Positions 1 to 7,673 of a stretch of DNA of 64,000 bases are shown here, piece by piece (the stretch's first letter is position 1; each line of letters opens with the position of its first letter). The notes below the pieces were generated by a model. The model was given only the letters and a program-made list of their open reading frames with translations, was not told the DNA's origin and did not search any database. A program made the translations under genes and the position numbers. Source of the DNA: Isosphaeraceae bacterium EP7 (lineage in GTDB: Bacteria > Planctomycetota > Planctomycetia > Isosphaerales > Isosphaeraceae); contig CP151667.1 of assembly GCA_038400315.1 (NCBI GenBank), positions 4,103,174-4,167,173 on the forward strand. Reading direction: 5' to 3'.

Positions 1-177
1 CGCATGGGGCTACAGCCGACCCCGCCGGCCTGGCAGGTGGGAGTTTCGATCGTGCTGACCCTGGCCACGACGGTCGGTTGCGTCTGGGCGGCGGGGAAAA
101 TCTTCAGGACCGGCCTGCTCATGCACGGCAAGGCGCCGAGCTTGCTCGAGATGGCCCGCTGGGTTACCGCCCGCTGA
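1..177 (+). CDS. ABC-2-type transporter permease, C-terminal fragment
   Basis: The frame is open from the first base to a TGA at 175-177 and gives the last 58 residues of a protein whose start lies outside the window. A hydrophobic segment at about residues 13-33 is a final membrane helix, and the tail GKIFRTGLLMHGKAPSL resembles the end of ABC-2 family (NatB-like) export permeases, in which a last helix is followed by a short basic cytoplasmic tail. The assignment rests only on this short tail, so substrate and partner ATPase are unknown. A strong hairpin follows the stop. Confidence 0.55.
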   Translation, partial: RMGLQPTPPAWQVGVSIVLTLATTVGCVWAAGKIFRTGLLMHGKAPSLLEMARWVTAR

Positions 178-192
178 GCCATTCAACGACGC

Positions 193-216
193 AGGCCCGC
201 CTTTGGGGGCGGGCCT
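193..216 (+). terminator. Hairpin after the ABC permease gene
   Basis: A perfect 9-bp inverted repeat (AGGCCCGCC at 193-201, GGCGGGCCT at 208-216, 6-nt loop) starts 15 bases after the permease stop and lies between two convergent genes. There is no T-run, so termination is inferred from position and stem strength. Confidence 0.45.
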
Positions 217-250
217 GACACCGACATCGGCAAAACTTCGGGGCGGGGCC

Positions 251-391
251 TTACAGGCCCTTGCCGCCGAGGTGCTTGTGCTTCATGGGGTTACGCCCCT
301 TTTTCTTCACCCGACGCCCCTTGGCGATGGGGGAGCTGTCCGCCTTGCGCTTCCACTTGCCGCCCTTACGATGCTTCGTCTTGACCTTCAT
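251..391 (-). CDS. Very basic 46-residue protein of unknown function
   Basis: This short gene starts at an ATG (389-391) with GGAG about 10 bases upstream on the minus strand and stops with TAA. The product has 19 Lys/Arg and 3 His among 46 residues and a single acidic residue (Asp18). It begins MKVKTKHRKGGKWKRKAD and contains a second cluster, KGRRVKKKGR, at about residues 24-33. Such composition is typical of ribosome- or nucleic-acid-associated small proteins, but I do not recognise a family. A longer start at 469 would add a poorly convincing N-terminus without a ribosome binding site. Its head-on neighbour is the ABC permease gene and its promoter region is shared with the divergent PEP-CTERM gene. 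Confidence 0.6.
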   Translation of the reverse strand: MKVKTKHRKGGKWKRKADSSPIAKGRRVKKKGRNPMKHKHLGGKGL

Positions 392-572
392 CGCTGACTG
401 ATCTCCCGTCCGGTCGACTGCCTGCTCAGACCGGTCAGCCGACCGGCGAAGTCCACATTCTGTCCACAACGCCCCGCCAACGCAACCCGAACCGGGCGGT
501 GCACCGGGGAAGGAACGGGACAGGCTGGACGATCTCCGGAACGCCTTGGCTCTTTTTTACAATTGCAGGCTC

Positions 573-602
573 TTGGAATACGCACTTGTCGACGTGTAAG
601 AT
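573..602 (+). promoter_or_regulatory. Sigma-70-like promoter for the PEP-CTERM gene
   Basis: TTGGAA (573-578) and TAAGAT (597-602) are separated by 18 bases in a locally AT-richer stretch, giving a leader of about 65 bases before the ATG at 674. Confidence 0.45.
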
Positions 603-673
603 GGGCCCCGATCCATCGAAGCTTCAATGTCATACCGCCTTGTGAACTCGATCATCGAAGGAGCGAAGGCATC

Positions 674-1351
674 ATGAATGGCCGGAACCTTGCTTCGCTA
701 GCCCTGCTCGCCGGTCTGATGGTTGCCCCGAACGTCGTCCGGGCCGACTCCACCTTCTCGCTATCGCTCACCACGGGCAGCGACAATAAGCTGGACCTGG
801 GGTTATTCTCGGGCGGTTCGATCCTGAATTTCTCATTCTCGGGCCACGGCGACCTCATCGACCCGAATATCCAGGTCAACGCCGACGGCTCACTGTTCTC
901 CCCGGCCTCGTCCAACCTGGCGTTTGCGAATGAGGGCGCGGCTTACTCGACCCTCGCGGGCGGAGACGGCATCAACCACTTCGTCGGCGGCGGCCTCAAT
1001 TTCGACTCGACCGGCAGCGGCTTTGGCTTCGCCGGGAAGATGACGACCGACACGACGGATCCTCTGGCGATCCGCCATGGCGCGGTCGTCGGCACGTTCA
1101 GCGCCACCCCCGGCCGGGACGATTGGTTCCTCATCGGACTTGGGAGCGTTGTCGTCATCCCCGATGGGGGCGCCCACCTCTATTTGGCCGTCAATGAATC
1201 GATCAACTCCGACAATAATGGCGCCTACCTCGGTACCCTGACCGTGATCCCCGAGCCGTCCAGCATCGTGATGCTCGGGATTGGGATCTCCGGCGTCTTG
1301 CTCCGCATTTCGGGCCGCAAAGCCTCCCTCTCGAGGTTGACCTCCGCCTGA
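674..1351 (+). CDS. PEP-CTERM sorting-domain protein
   Basis: The 225-residue product has a Sec signal peptide (residues 1-22, ending near VVRA-DS) and a C-terminal PEP-CTERM signal: the PEP motif in VIPEPSSIVML, a hydrophobic helix and a short basic tail (RISGRKA). Proteins with this tag are exported, processed by an exosortase-type transpeptidase and sent to the cell surface or extracellular matrix. The central part is Gly/Ser/Asp-rich, predicted beta, with no catalytic motif that I recognise. The ATG at 674 follows GGAGCGAAGG and places the signal peptide at the N-terminus; the frame opens further upstream but without such a site. No exosortase gene is in the window. Confidence 0.8.
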   Translation: MNGRNLASLALLAGLMVAPNVVRADSTFSLSLTTGSDNKLDLGLFSGGSILNFSFSGHGDLIDPNIQVNADGSLFSPASSNLAFANEGAAYSTLAGGDGINHFVGGGLNFDSTGSGFGFAGKMTTDTTDPLAIRHGAVVGTFSATPGRDDWFLIGLGSVVVIPDGGAHLYLAVNESINSDNNGAYLGTLTVIPEPSSIVMLGIGISGVLLRISGRKASLSRLTSA

Positions 1352-1586
1352 CATGCGGGCGTCGTCCCACGCTGCCGAGGGAGCCTTCGCACATGGTGTC
1401 ACATTGGATAACGCCTGATTAAGGCGGGTCGTCGCGAAGATCGCGGGCCTGGGTCGCCCTCGATCTTCGGTTCGGATTGACCGAACGTGCGGCGGCCTCT
1501 ATCATCCCGGCAATCCGGAAAGGCGTCCGGAGACGGCCGGCCAAAGGCGATCGGCCCGCGTCATCAGCTCAGGGAGGAGCATCCGC

Positions 1587-2291
1587 GTGCGAGATCATAA
1601 CAAGGCGTTCTGCCAGTTCGTCTCAGAGACGTTCAACTGCCCGGGCCCCGTCTACGAGTTCGGGGCCTATCAGGTCGAAGGGCAGGTCGACTACGCCGAC
1701 CTCCGCTCGATGTTCGCGGGCAAAGAATACCTGGGCTGCGACATGCGCCCGGGGCCCGGCGTCGACCGCGTCGAGGACGTCACCGCGATCAACATGCCCG
1801 ACGGCTGCGCCGGGACGGTGCTCTGCATCGAGACCTTCGAGCACGTCTTCGAGGTGCGCAGGGCGTTCGACGAGGTCTACCGGATCCTCAAGCCGGGCGG
1901 CGTTTTCATCATCACGTCCCCGCTGAACTTCAGGATCCACGCCTATCCCGACGACTACTGGCGGATGACGCCGACCTGCCTGCGACGCCTGATGTCGAAC
2001 TATGGCGGGACGCTCTCGGGCTACCAGGGCTACCACAAGTTCCCGCACACGGTGATGGCCATGGGCGTGAAGTCGCCCGCCGCGGCCGACTTCGCCACCA
2101 AGGCGAGCACCGTCACGAACCACTACAAGTCGTGGCTCGCCCAGCAGGAATCCGGCCGCAGCCTCGGCCAGAAGCTGCGTCGTGGGTTCGGCAAGATCTA
2201 CCGGTCGAAGTGGGAGCGGTACATCTCCGACGCCTACTACCAGTCCGACTTCACCATCGACGCCCCGCGCCCCCTGGCCCGCGTCGGTTGA
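1587..2291 (+). CDS. Class I SAM-dependent methyltransferase
   Basis: The 234-residue protein starts at a GTG preceded at 7 bases by AGGGAGGAG (1571-1579). It carries a Rossmann methyltransferase fold of the Methyltransf_11 kind: YEFGAYQVEG at about residue 23 in the place of motif I, an acidic strand (LGCDMRPGPGVD) near residue 50, and the post-motif LCIETFEHV...ILKPGGVFIITSP around residues 79-112. The motif I glycines are less canonical than in textbook enzymes. It is followed by a phosphodiesterase-type gene and a membrane glycosyltransferase-like gene on the same strand, which suggests modification of a cell-surface sugar or lipid. The substrate cannot be read from the sequence. Confidence 0.75.
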   Translation: MRDHNKAFCQFVSETFNCPGPVYEFGAYQVEGQVDYADLRSMFAGKEYLGCDMRPGPGVDRVEDVTAINMPDGCAGTVLCIETFEHVFEVRRAFDEVYRILKPGGVFIITSPLNFRIHAYPDDYWRMTPTCLRRLMSNYGGTLSGYQGYHKFPHTVMAMGVKSPAAADFATKASTVTNHYKSWLAQQESGRSLGQKLRRGFGKIYRSKWERYISDAYYQSDFTIDAPRPLARVG

Positions 2292-2358
2292 GCGAAGTTG
2301 GCCGTTGTGTGCGCGTCTGAGGTCCCTGGACTCGTCCCGGTTGCGTTTGGAGATGATC

Positions 2359-4020
2359 ATGAAGACGACCGATCGCCTGGTCATCCTCGGCCTCGACGGC
2401 GCAACTTGGACCGTCCTGGACCCGATGATCCAGAACGGGGTGATGCCAAACCTGGCCGCCCTGCTCGGACGCTCGGCCTACGGCACGCTCAGGTCGACGA
2501 TTCCGCCCGTCACGTCGGCCGCCTGGACGACGATGATGACCGGCTGCGGGCCTGCGCAGCATGGGGTCTTCGACCACCGCTATTATGACGCCGCAGCCGG
2601 CCAGCTCCGGGTCAACCACTCGGGCCGGGTGAAGGTCCCCACCTTCTGGCACCTGCTCTCCGACGCGGGCCGGTCGGTCATCAGCCTGAACGTCCCGGTG
2701 ACGTTCCCTCCCTTGAAGGTTAAAGGGGTGGTCGTCTCGGGCATGGACGCGCCGCACCTTGAGGCCGCGCTGTCAGGCTCGCCCGAGTTCGCCCAGCGGC
2801 TCGCCCGCGAGGTCCCCGGCTACGCGCTCAAGTTCTTCTGGAAGAAGCCCCCGCGCAACATCGACGAGATGAACGCCGCGGCCGATCCCACGATCGAGCT
2901 GTTCAAGGCACGCGCCGAAGGGGCCTGGTCGGCCGACCGCCACGTCCCCGACTGGTCGACCTTGATGGTCCAGTTCCAGAACCTCGACCCGTTCCAGCAT
3001 CGCGCCTGGCGATACCTGAACGTCGACGAGACCGGGATCGACGACCCCGCGATGAACGCCGCCGCCCAGGGCGTGATGCGCGGGCTCGACGCCGCCATCG
3101 GCCGGGTCTGCGAACTGGCCGAGAAACGCGGCGCCACCGTCATGGTCGTCAGCGACCACGGCTTCGGCTCGTGCAAGGGGCGGGTCCACGTCAATCGCGT
3201 GCTGCTTGACGCCGGGATCGCTCGGCTACCGTCCAAATTTGGCACCCTGGCGATGGGTGCCGAGAAGATTCGCGGCCGGCTGGCCCTCTGGAACGCCAAG
3301 CGGGGCACGCCCGAGGCCCGGACGTCGTCCTTCGACCAGTCGGTCTCGGCGCAGTTCCCGTTCGACTGGAAGCGGACTCTCGCCTTCGCGCCCCACCAGG
3401 ACACGGCGGCGATGATCTACCTGAACACCGCCTCGCGCAGTGCCGGGGCGCCGCTCCAGACCTTCAGGCAGATCGACGACGCACGACAGGCGACGATTGC
3501 CGCCCTGGCCGACGCCCGCCACCCGCAGACGGGGGAGCCCCTGTTCGCCCAGATCATCGACATGGCCTCGACCCACAACCTCGACCCGGCGCGCGAAGGC
3601 TACCCCGACATCATCGCCCTGCCCGACGTGGCCTACTGGGTCCGCACCAAGCTGGCGCCCGGCAAGAGCTGGGTCGAGGCCGACGATGCGCTCCCGGGCA
3701 CGCATCGCCCCGAAGGGATCGTCGCCATCGCCGGGCCCGGGGTCACCCCCGGCCGGAATCTCAGGTCGGACCTGCGCGACATCGCCCCGACCGTCCTCCG
3801 CCTGTTCGACCTGCCCATCCCGGCGCACATCGAGGGGCGGCCGATCATCGAGGCCTGGGGCGAGTCGAACGATGCCCCGCCGGCCGCTCAGGCCCACCAG
3901 CCGATGCGTGAAGACCAGGCCCACGGCCTGGCCGGACCGCACCAGCCCGAGTTCGAGTACACCCCCGAAGAGCAGGCCATCATCGAGCAGCGCCTGGCCG
4001 ACCTCGGCTACCTGGAATGA
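2359..4020 (+). CDS. Alkaline-phosphatase-superfamily phosphodiesterase / nucleotide pyrophosphatase
   Basis: The product (553 residues) begins RLVILGLDGATW, the N-terminal metal-binding Asp motif of the type I phosphodiesterase family. A likely nucleophile region (PPVTSAAWTTMMTG) follows at about residues 50-63 and a second metal site, VVSDHGFGS, near residue 263. GTHRPEGIVAIAGPG in the C-terminal third is also typical, giving the D-T-D-H-H pattern of metalloenzymes that cleave phosphoester bonds. There is no signal peptide, so it may be cytoplasmic. I place the start at the ATG at 2359 because GGAG (2349-2352) lies 6 bases before it; an in-frame ATG at 2353 abuts that site. It lies 67 bases after the methyltransferase gene and 91 bases before the membrane protein gene, probably one operon. 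Confidence 0.8.
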   Translation: MKTTDRLVILGLDGATWTVLDPMIQNGVMPNLAALLGRSAYGTLRSTIPPVTSAAWTTMMTGCGPAQHGVFDHRYYDAAAGQLRVNHSGRVKVPTFWHLLSDAGRSVISLNVPVTFPPLKVKGVVVSGMDAPHLEAALSGSPEFAQRLAREVPGYALKFFWKKPPRNIDEMNAAADPTIELFKARAEGAWSADRHVPDWSTLMVQFQNLDPFQHRAWRYLNVDETGIDDPAMNAAAQGVMRGLDAAIGRVCELAEKRGATVMVVSDHGFGSCKGRVHVNRVLLDAGIARLPSKFGTLAMGAEKIRGRLALWNAKRGTPEARTSSFDQSVSAQFPFDWKRTLAFAPHQDTAAMIYLNTASRSAGAPLQTFRQIDDARQATIAALADARHPQTGEPLFAQIIDMASTHNLDPAREGYPDIIALPDVAYWVRTKLAPGKSWVEADDALPGTHRPEGIVAIAGPGVTPGRNLRSDLRDIAPTVLRLFDLPIPAHIEGRPIIEAWGESNDAPPAAQAHQPMREDQAHGLAGPHQPEFEYTPEEQAIIEQRLADLGYLE

Positions 4021-4111
4021 GCAGGGCGGGCCTTCCAGGCGGAGGGCCCCGCCGACCGAAGCTCGACCGACCGACACCTCGACGACGCACCCACGACGGA
4101 GCACCCGCGAT

Positions 4112-5383
4112 ATGTCCGACCGGACCGACACGCCGATGCGCGACCTCGGCCAGGCTGGGGTCGCCCCGTCCCCGAGCTGGGGCCGGGTGCTCGGCGTCTT
4201 CGCGCTCGCCCTGGCCTTCGTCGTCCTGACCCGCTGGCCGGTGGCCCGCGATGCCCCCGTGGAGACCGACGAATTCGGCTTCCTGGAGACGATCGCCGCC
4301 TACCGGATGCCGATGCATCACACGCTTTTCCTGGCGTCGGCCCGGCTGATCGGCAACGCAATCGGCGACCCGTATCGCGGGTTCATCGTCCTGGACATGG
4401 TCGTCAGCGCGCTGGCGCTGACCTCGGCCTGGTGGTGGCTGCGGGCCCTCGTCCGGCCCGCGACGGCCACGGCCGCGGTCGCCTTGCTCGCCGTCTCGCC
4501 CCTCTTCTGGGCGTATGGCGCCCTGGCCGGAAATTACACCGCGATCCCGTTGGTCGGCTGTTTCTTGCTGGGAATCGCCGTCCGCACCTATGCCGATCCT
4601 AGGCCCTGGCACCCCTACGCCGCGGCGCTAGCTCTTGCGCTGGGAACCGGGTATCGCCAGGACATCGGCACCTTCTGGCTCCCGGTCTTCTTCGTGATCC
4701 TCTGGCCGCACCGCTGGAAGGCCGCGATCGGGCCGCTGGTCGTCTTCACCCTGGTGAACCTCGCTTGGCTCGGCGGGATGGTCGCCGATGTTGGCTGGGC
4801 CCACTATCGCGAGGCCAGCGCCGAGTTCGCCCACGAAGCCGGCTACCGGAACTCGTTCTGGAATCTGGGTGTCCGCGATGCTCCGCTCCGCTACGCGGTG
4901 AAGCTGACGATGGCTCTGGCCTGGACGCTCGGGCCCGCCTTGCTGTTCGTCCCCAGAGGGATTTCGCGGACCCGCTGGCCGCTCGTGGCATTACTGGCCC
5001 TGAGCGTCGTGCCGGCGCTTGGCTTCCACCTGTTCGTCCATTTTGGCGTGCCTGGCTATAGCTTCCACGACTTGCCGGCCTTGCTGGCCCTCGTCGCGCT
5101 CGGCATCGGCCGGATTCCCTCGGCGCAGGGAATTGCGACTCGCTCGGACCAGGCGCCCGCGAGGCTCGCCTGCGTCGCCCTGGTCATGGCCGCGCTCTTT
5201 CTGGCCTATCCCACCAACTACAAGCGAGGGGGGCTCTGGGGCGATTTCGACATCGCCTTCGCCCGGCTCACGCGAGTCGGCCTGAAAATTCCCAGGCCCG
5301 ACCGAACCCCGGCCGCCTGGCCGACGGCCGTCACCAGGCCACTCGCCGGCGACTTGCTCCCCGGCGGGCGACTGGCAAACTAA
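4112..5383 (+). CDS. Polytopic membrane protein, GT39/GT83-like glycosyltransferase
   Basis: This 423-residue protein has about 9-10 hydrophobic helices, beginning at residues 22-40. An acidic motif (DAPVETDEFGF) after the first helix matches the extracytoplasmic Asp/Glu motif of polyprenyl-phosphate-sugar-dependent glycosyltransferases (mannosyltransferase / ArnT-like superfamily). The soluble C-terminal domain of many relatives is missing; the protein ends with a short tail. GGAG lies 10 bases before the ATG at 4112. Together with the upstream methyltransferase and phosphodiesterase genes it suggests assembly or decoration of a lipid-linked or surface glycan. The sugar and acceptor are unknown, and the glycosyltransferase call rests on topology and this motif. 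Confidence 0.6.
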   Translation: MSDRTDTPMRDLGQAGVAPSPSWGRVLGVFALALAFVVLTRWPVARDAPVETDEFGFLETIAAYRMPMHHTLFLASARLIGNAIGDPYRGFIVLDMVVSALALTSAWWWLRALVRPATATAAVALLAVSPLFWAYGALAGNYTAIPLVGCFLLGIAVRTYADPRPWHPYAAALALALGTGYRQDIGTFWLPVFFVILWPHRWKAAIGPLVVFTLVNLAWLGGMVADVGWAHYREASAEFAHEAGYRNSFWNLGVRDAPLRYAVKLTMALAWTLGPALLFVPRGISRTRWPLVALLALSVVPALGFHLFVHFGVPGYSFHDLPALLALVALGIGRIPSAQGIATRSDQAPARLACVALVMAALFLAYPTNYKRGGLWGDFDIAFARLTRVGLKIPRPDRTPAAWPTAVTRPLAGDLLPGGRLAN

Positions 5384-5415
5384 ATCAGCCGTGGCCGGCT
5401 CCGGGTCGCCTCAGA

Positions 5416-5916
5416 TCAGATCAGGTCGAGGCGACGTCTGGGGCTGCGCGCCCGACTGCACCTGGCACAGACCCCGGTGATCAGGAACCGGTGGCCGACG
5501 GCCCGGAATCCGTGCTCCGCGGCGATCTGATCGCGCAGGTTTTGCAGTTCCTCGTTGCGAAACTCGACCACCTCGCCGCACTCGGTGCAGTGCATGTGGT
5601 CGTGCGACGGATAGCCGTAGTCGTGCTCGTAGGCCGTCCGGTTGTTGAGCCTCAGCTCACGCAACAGGTTGGCGTCGACGAGGAGCCTGAGCGTCCGGTA
5701 GACGGTCGACCGGCTGACGGTGCGACCCGCCGAACGCAGGTCGGCGACCAGTTCGTCAGCGTCGAAATGCTTATGAGAGCTGAAGATGTGTCGGATCAGG
5801 ACCCGACGGGGTTCGGTGAGTTTCTCGCTGCGGATCTCGAGATACTCGCGGAACTTCTCTTCGGGGGATTCCGACACCGACAGCGGGACGATGGGCTCGG
5901 AGTGGAGATTCGCCAC
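5416..5916 (-). CDS. fur: Fur-family metal-dependent transcriptional repressor
   Basis: The 166-residue product has the Fur fold: a winged-helix DNA-binding domain at residues 20-100 (LTEPRRVLIRHIF...DELVADLR...SRSTVYRTLRLL), then the His-rich metal site HDHMHCTECGEVVEF and a second CxxC (GVCARC) near the C-terminus. The two CxxC pairs are the usual structural zinc site. The pattern fits Fur better than Zur or PerR, although the metal cannot be proved from sequence. The start is a GTG (5914-5916) with a weak AGGG upstream. A Fur-box-like operator (5986-6004) lies about 70 bases upstream of the start, so autoregulation is likely. It converges with the glycosyltransferase-like gene. Confidence 0.9.
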   Translation of the reverse strand: MANLHSEPIVPLSVSESPEEKFREYLEIRSEKLTEPRRVLIRHIFSSHKHFDADELVADLRSAGRTVSRSTVYRTLRLLVDANLLRELRLNNRTAYEHDYGYPSHDHMHCTECGEVVEFRNEELQNLRDQIAAEHGFRAVGHRFLITGVCARCSRARSPRRRLDLI

Positions 5917-5985
5917 GTTGAACGCCCTTCGCGAACGCGACGAGGCACGCTCGCCCGGACCAAGGGAGAGCGAGCCTCGTGTAAC

Positions 5986-6004
5986 GAGAATGATTCTTAT
6001 CTAC
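5986..6004 (-). promoter_or_regulatory. Fur-box-like operator upstream of fur
   Basis: Read on the minus strand the site matches the 19-bp Fur consensus at 13 of 19 positions. Its core is a perfect palindrome, AGAAT-G-ATTCT (5987-5997). It lies in an AT-rich patch in the gap before fur, where its promoter should be. Confidence 0.6.
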
Positions 6005-6044
6005 AGTGTAGCAGAGTCGCCTAGCCCCCGCCACTTCGGACGGC

Positions 6045-6962
6045 TCACTGAATGGGCGTCAGCCCGATCGGCGAGGGGGTTCCGAGGGGAGGAGCGGAAG
6101 GCTCGGACACGCTCGGAGGCGGCGGAGCCGGGGCGATCACCTCGGTCGAAGTCCCGTCGGCCAGAGGGGTTGAGCCGACCGCCTGGGCGGGGCCGCTGAT
6201 CTTCGCCTGAATGGCCTCGAGCGCCGTGCTCAGGTGGCGGATCGAGTGATCACACCCCTGGGGATTGCCCGAATACGAGAACGAGTTGGCCCGCAGCCGG
6301 CCCATGCTCCGCTCGTAGACGACGACCTGAACCCGCTCCATGTAGTCGGTGGCGGGCCCGCCGCAGTGTCCCTTGACCTTGAGCACGTCGCCGGCCTGGA
6401 TCGCGTCCAGGATGGGCTTGAGCGTCTCGCGGCCGACATGGTGCACGCCTTCGCCGTCAATGACGGTGCCGTCGGCGTAGACCTGGAGGAACATGGCGAA
6501 CTGCGTCCCGTTGTCCGACCGCCCGAGGGCGATCCGGGAGACGAGCGGGTCGCTGTCGGTGATCGACCGGCTATTGCGGGGCTGGGGCAGGATCCGGGGG
6601 CCCGCCGCATTGGGTCCGGCAGGGGCCGGGATGGTCGGCGCCGGGACCTCGGGCATGACGCCCGGAGTGGCGTTGGGGCTGAGATTCAGGCCCGAGCCCA
6701 GATTCGGCGGGACGGCCGACGGGTTGTAGGCCGGTGCCGGGGAGAAGTTGGGGGCCGAGTCGTAGGGCGACGGCTGCGAGGCCGGTGCGGCCCCGGGCTT
6801 CGCCACTCCGGTCGGCTTGACCTTCTCTTTGTCTTTGTCGGACCCGCCGAGGCGGAAAAAGCGGCCCAGGCCCCTGGGCTCGTCGGCCCCGGATGGGGTG
6901 GGGCCGAACGCCGCGGGCGCGGCGAGCGCCAGGGCGAGCACTGGCTTCCATGCGCGTCGCAT
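6045..6962 (-). CDS. Secreted Pro/Ala-rich protein of unknown function
   Basis: The 305-residue product has an N-terminal signal peptide (MRRAWKPVLALALAAPAAF, cleavage near SGA-DEP). A Pro/Ala/Asn-rich linker (about residues 45-130) leads to a compact domain (about 135-255, from SDPLVSRIALGRSDNG to IRHLSTALEAI) with two cysteines, and a Pro-rich tail ends the protein. I do not recognise the domain. The ATG at 6962 follows GGAGG by 6 bases; a GTG one codon upstream is possible. It is co-directional with fur downstream and the FlgM-like gene upstream, but gaps of about 130-145 bases on each side argue for separate transcription. Confidence 0.65.
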   Translation of the reverse strand: MRRAWKPVLALALAAPAAFGPTPSGADEPRGLGRFFRLGGSDKDKEKVKPTGVAKPGAAPASQPSPYDSAPNFSPAPAYNPSAVPPNLGSGLNLSPNATPGVMPEVPAPTIPAPAGPNAAGPRILPQPRNSRSITDSDPLVSRIALGRSDNGTQFAMFLQVYADGTVIDGEGVHHVGRETLKPILDAIQAGDVLKVKGHCGGPATDYMERVQVVVYERSMGRLRANSFSYSGNPQGCDHSIRHLSTALEAIQAKISGPAQAVGSTPLADGTSTEVIAPAPPPPSVSEPSAPPLGTPSPIGLTPIQ

Positions 6963-7108
6963 CACCGACCTCCTTGCCGGTTCCGATCCATTCGTGACGG
7001 GCTCCGCCCGTCAGCAGGTCTGTCGCCGTCGAGAGTCGCGGCGGAGGGCCCCCCACGGGGAGTCATCAGCCGCGTCATCCCGAACGAGGCGAGCGGACCT
7101 TGGGCAGC

Positions 7109-7393
7109 TCACCAGCCGCTGAGTTCGTCGAGCATGCGGTCGAGGGCCAGTTCCAGGCGCTCGGGAGTCTCATACGACCCCGTGGCGATCTGGCGGCGGA
7201 TCTCCTCCACCTTCTCGTGACGGATCTCGGGCAGCCGGCTGATCCCGTCGAGCATCTGGCCCAGGGGCGAGATTTCGACCGAGTCTCGCGGGGTGCCCGC
7301 GTGAACCGAGTGGCCGGTCTCGATGCTGAACGAGGCCAGTCGCGGGTAGATCGCCTGGGGCCCTTGGGCTCCCCCTGCACCGTGAATTTCCAT
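7109..7393 (-). CDS. FlgM-like anti-sigma-28 factor
   Basis: The 94-residue protein matches the FlgM C-terminal sigma-binding helices: VEISPLGQMLDGISRLPEIR, then KVEEIRRQIATGSYETPERL and the terminal helix ELALDRMLDEL. Classical FlgM is of similar size, with a disordered N-terminal half and a sigma-28-binding C-terminal half, and is exported through the flagellar hook. The ATG at 7393 is preceded by GGGGAG about 9 bases upstream. No flagellar gene lies anywhere in the window, so its partner sigma factor must be encoded elsewhere or the protein may serve another sigma factor. The family call rests on the helix pattern and spacing. Confidence 0.65.
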   Translation of the reverse strand: MEIHGAGGAQGPQAIYPRLASFSIETGHSVHAGTPRDSVEISPLGQMLDGISRLPEIRHEKVEEIRRQIATGSYETPERLELALDRMLDELSGW

Positions 7394-7673
7394 CTGAGTC
7401 GCTCCCCTCGTTGTGCGTCTGGGCCGGCGGTCGTTCCGTCGCCGCGCCGGTACGTTTCGTGACAGGCCGCTCATGGTTCCACCGCGGAGGCTGCGTCCCG
7501 ACCGGACTTGGTCCGGTCTTTCCGCTGCGTCGGGGCGGCTCGAATGCCGCCCGTTCGCCCTTCGCTGCGGCCCCGGTCCTTTGCAGTCCCAGGCCCACAC
7601 CCTTAATGATCGGCTGGAAGATGGTCCGAATTTAACCGAAGTCTGGAAAATGAGGCCTCCGACCCGAGAAGTT

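Noticed and set aside
1412-1426. Small hairpin CGCCT-GATTA-AGGCG after the PEP-CTERM gene as a terminator
   Set aside because: The stem is only five pairs and no T-run follows.
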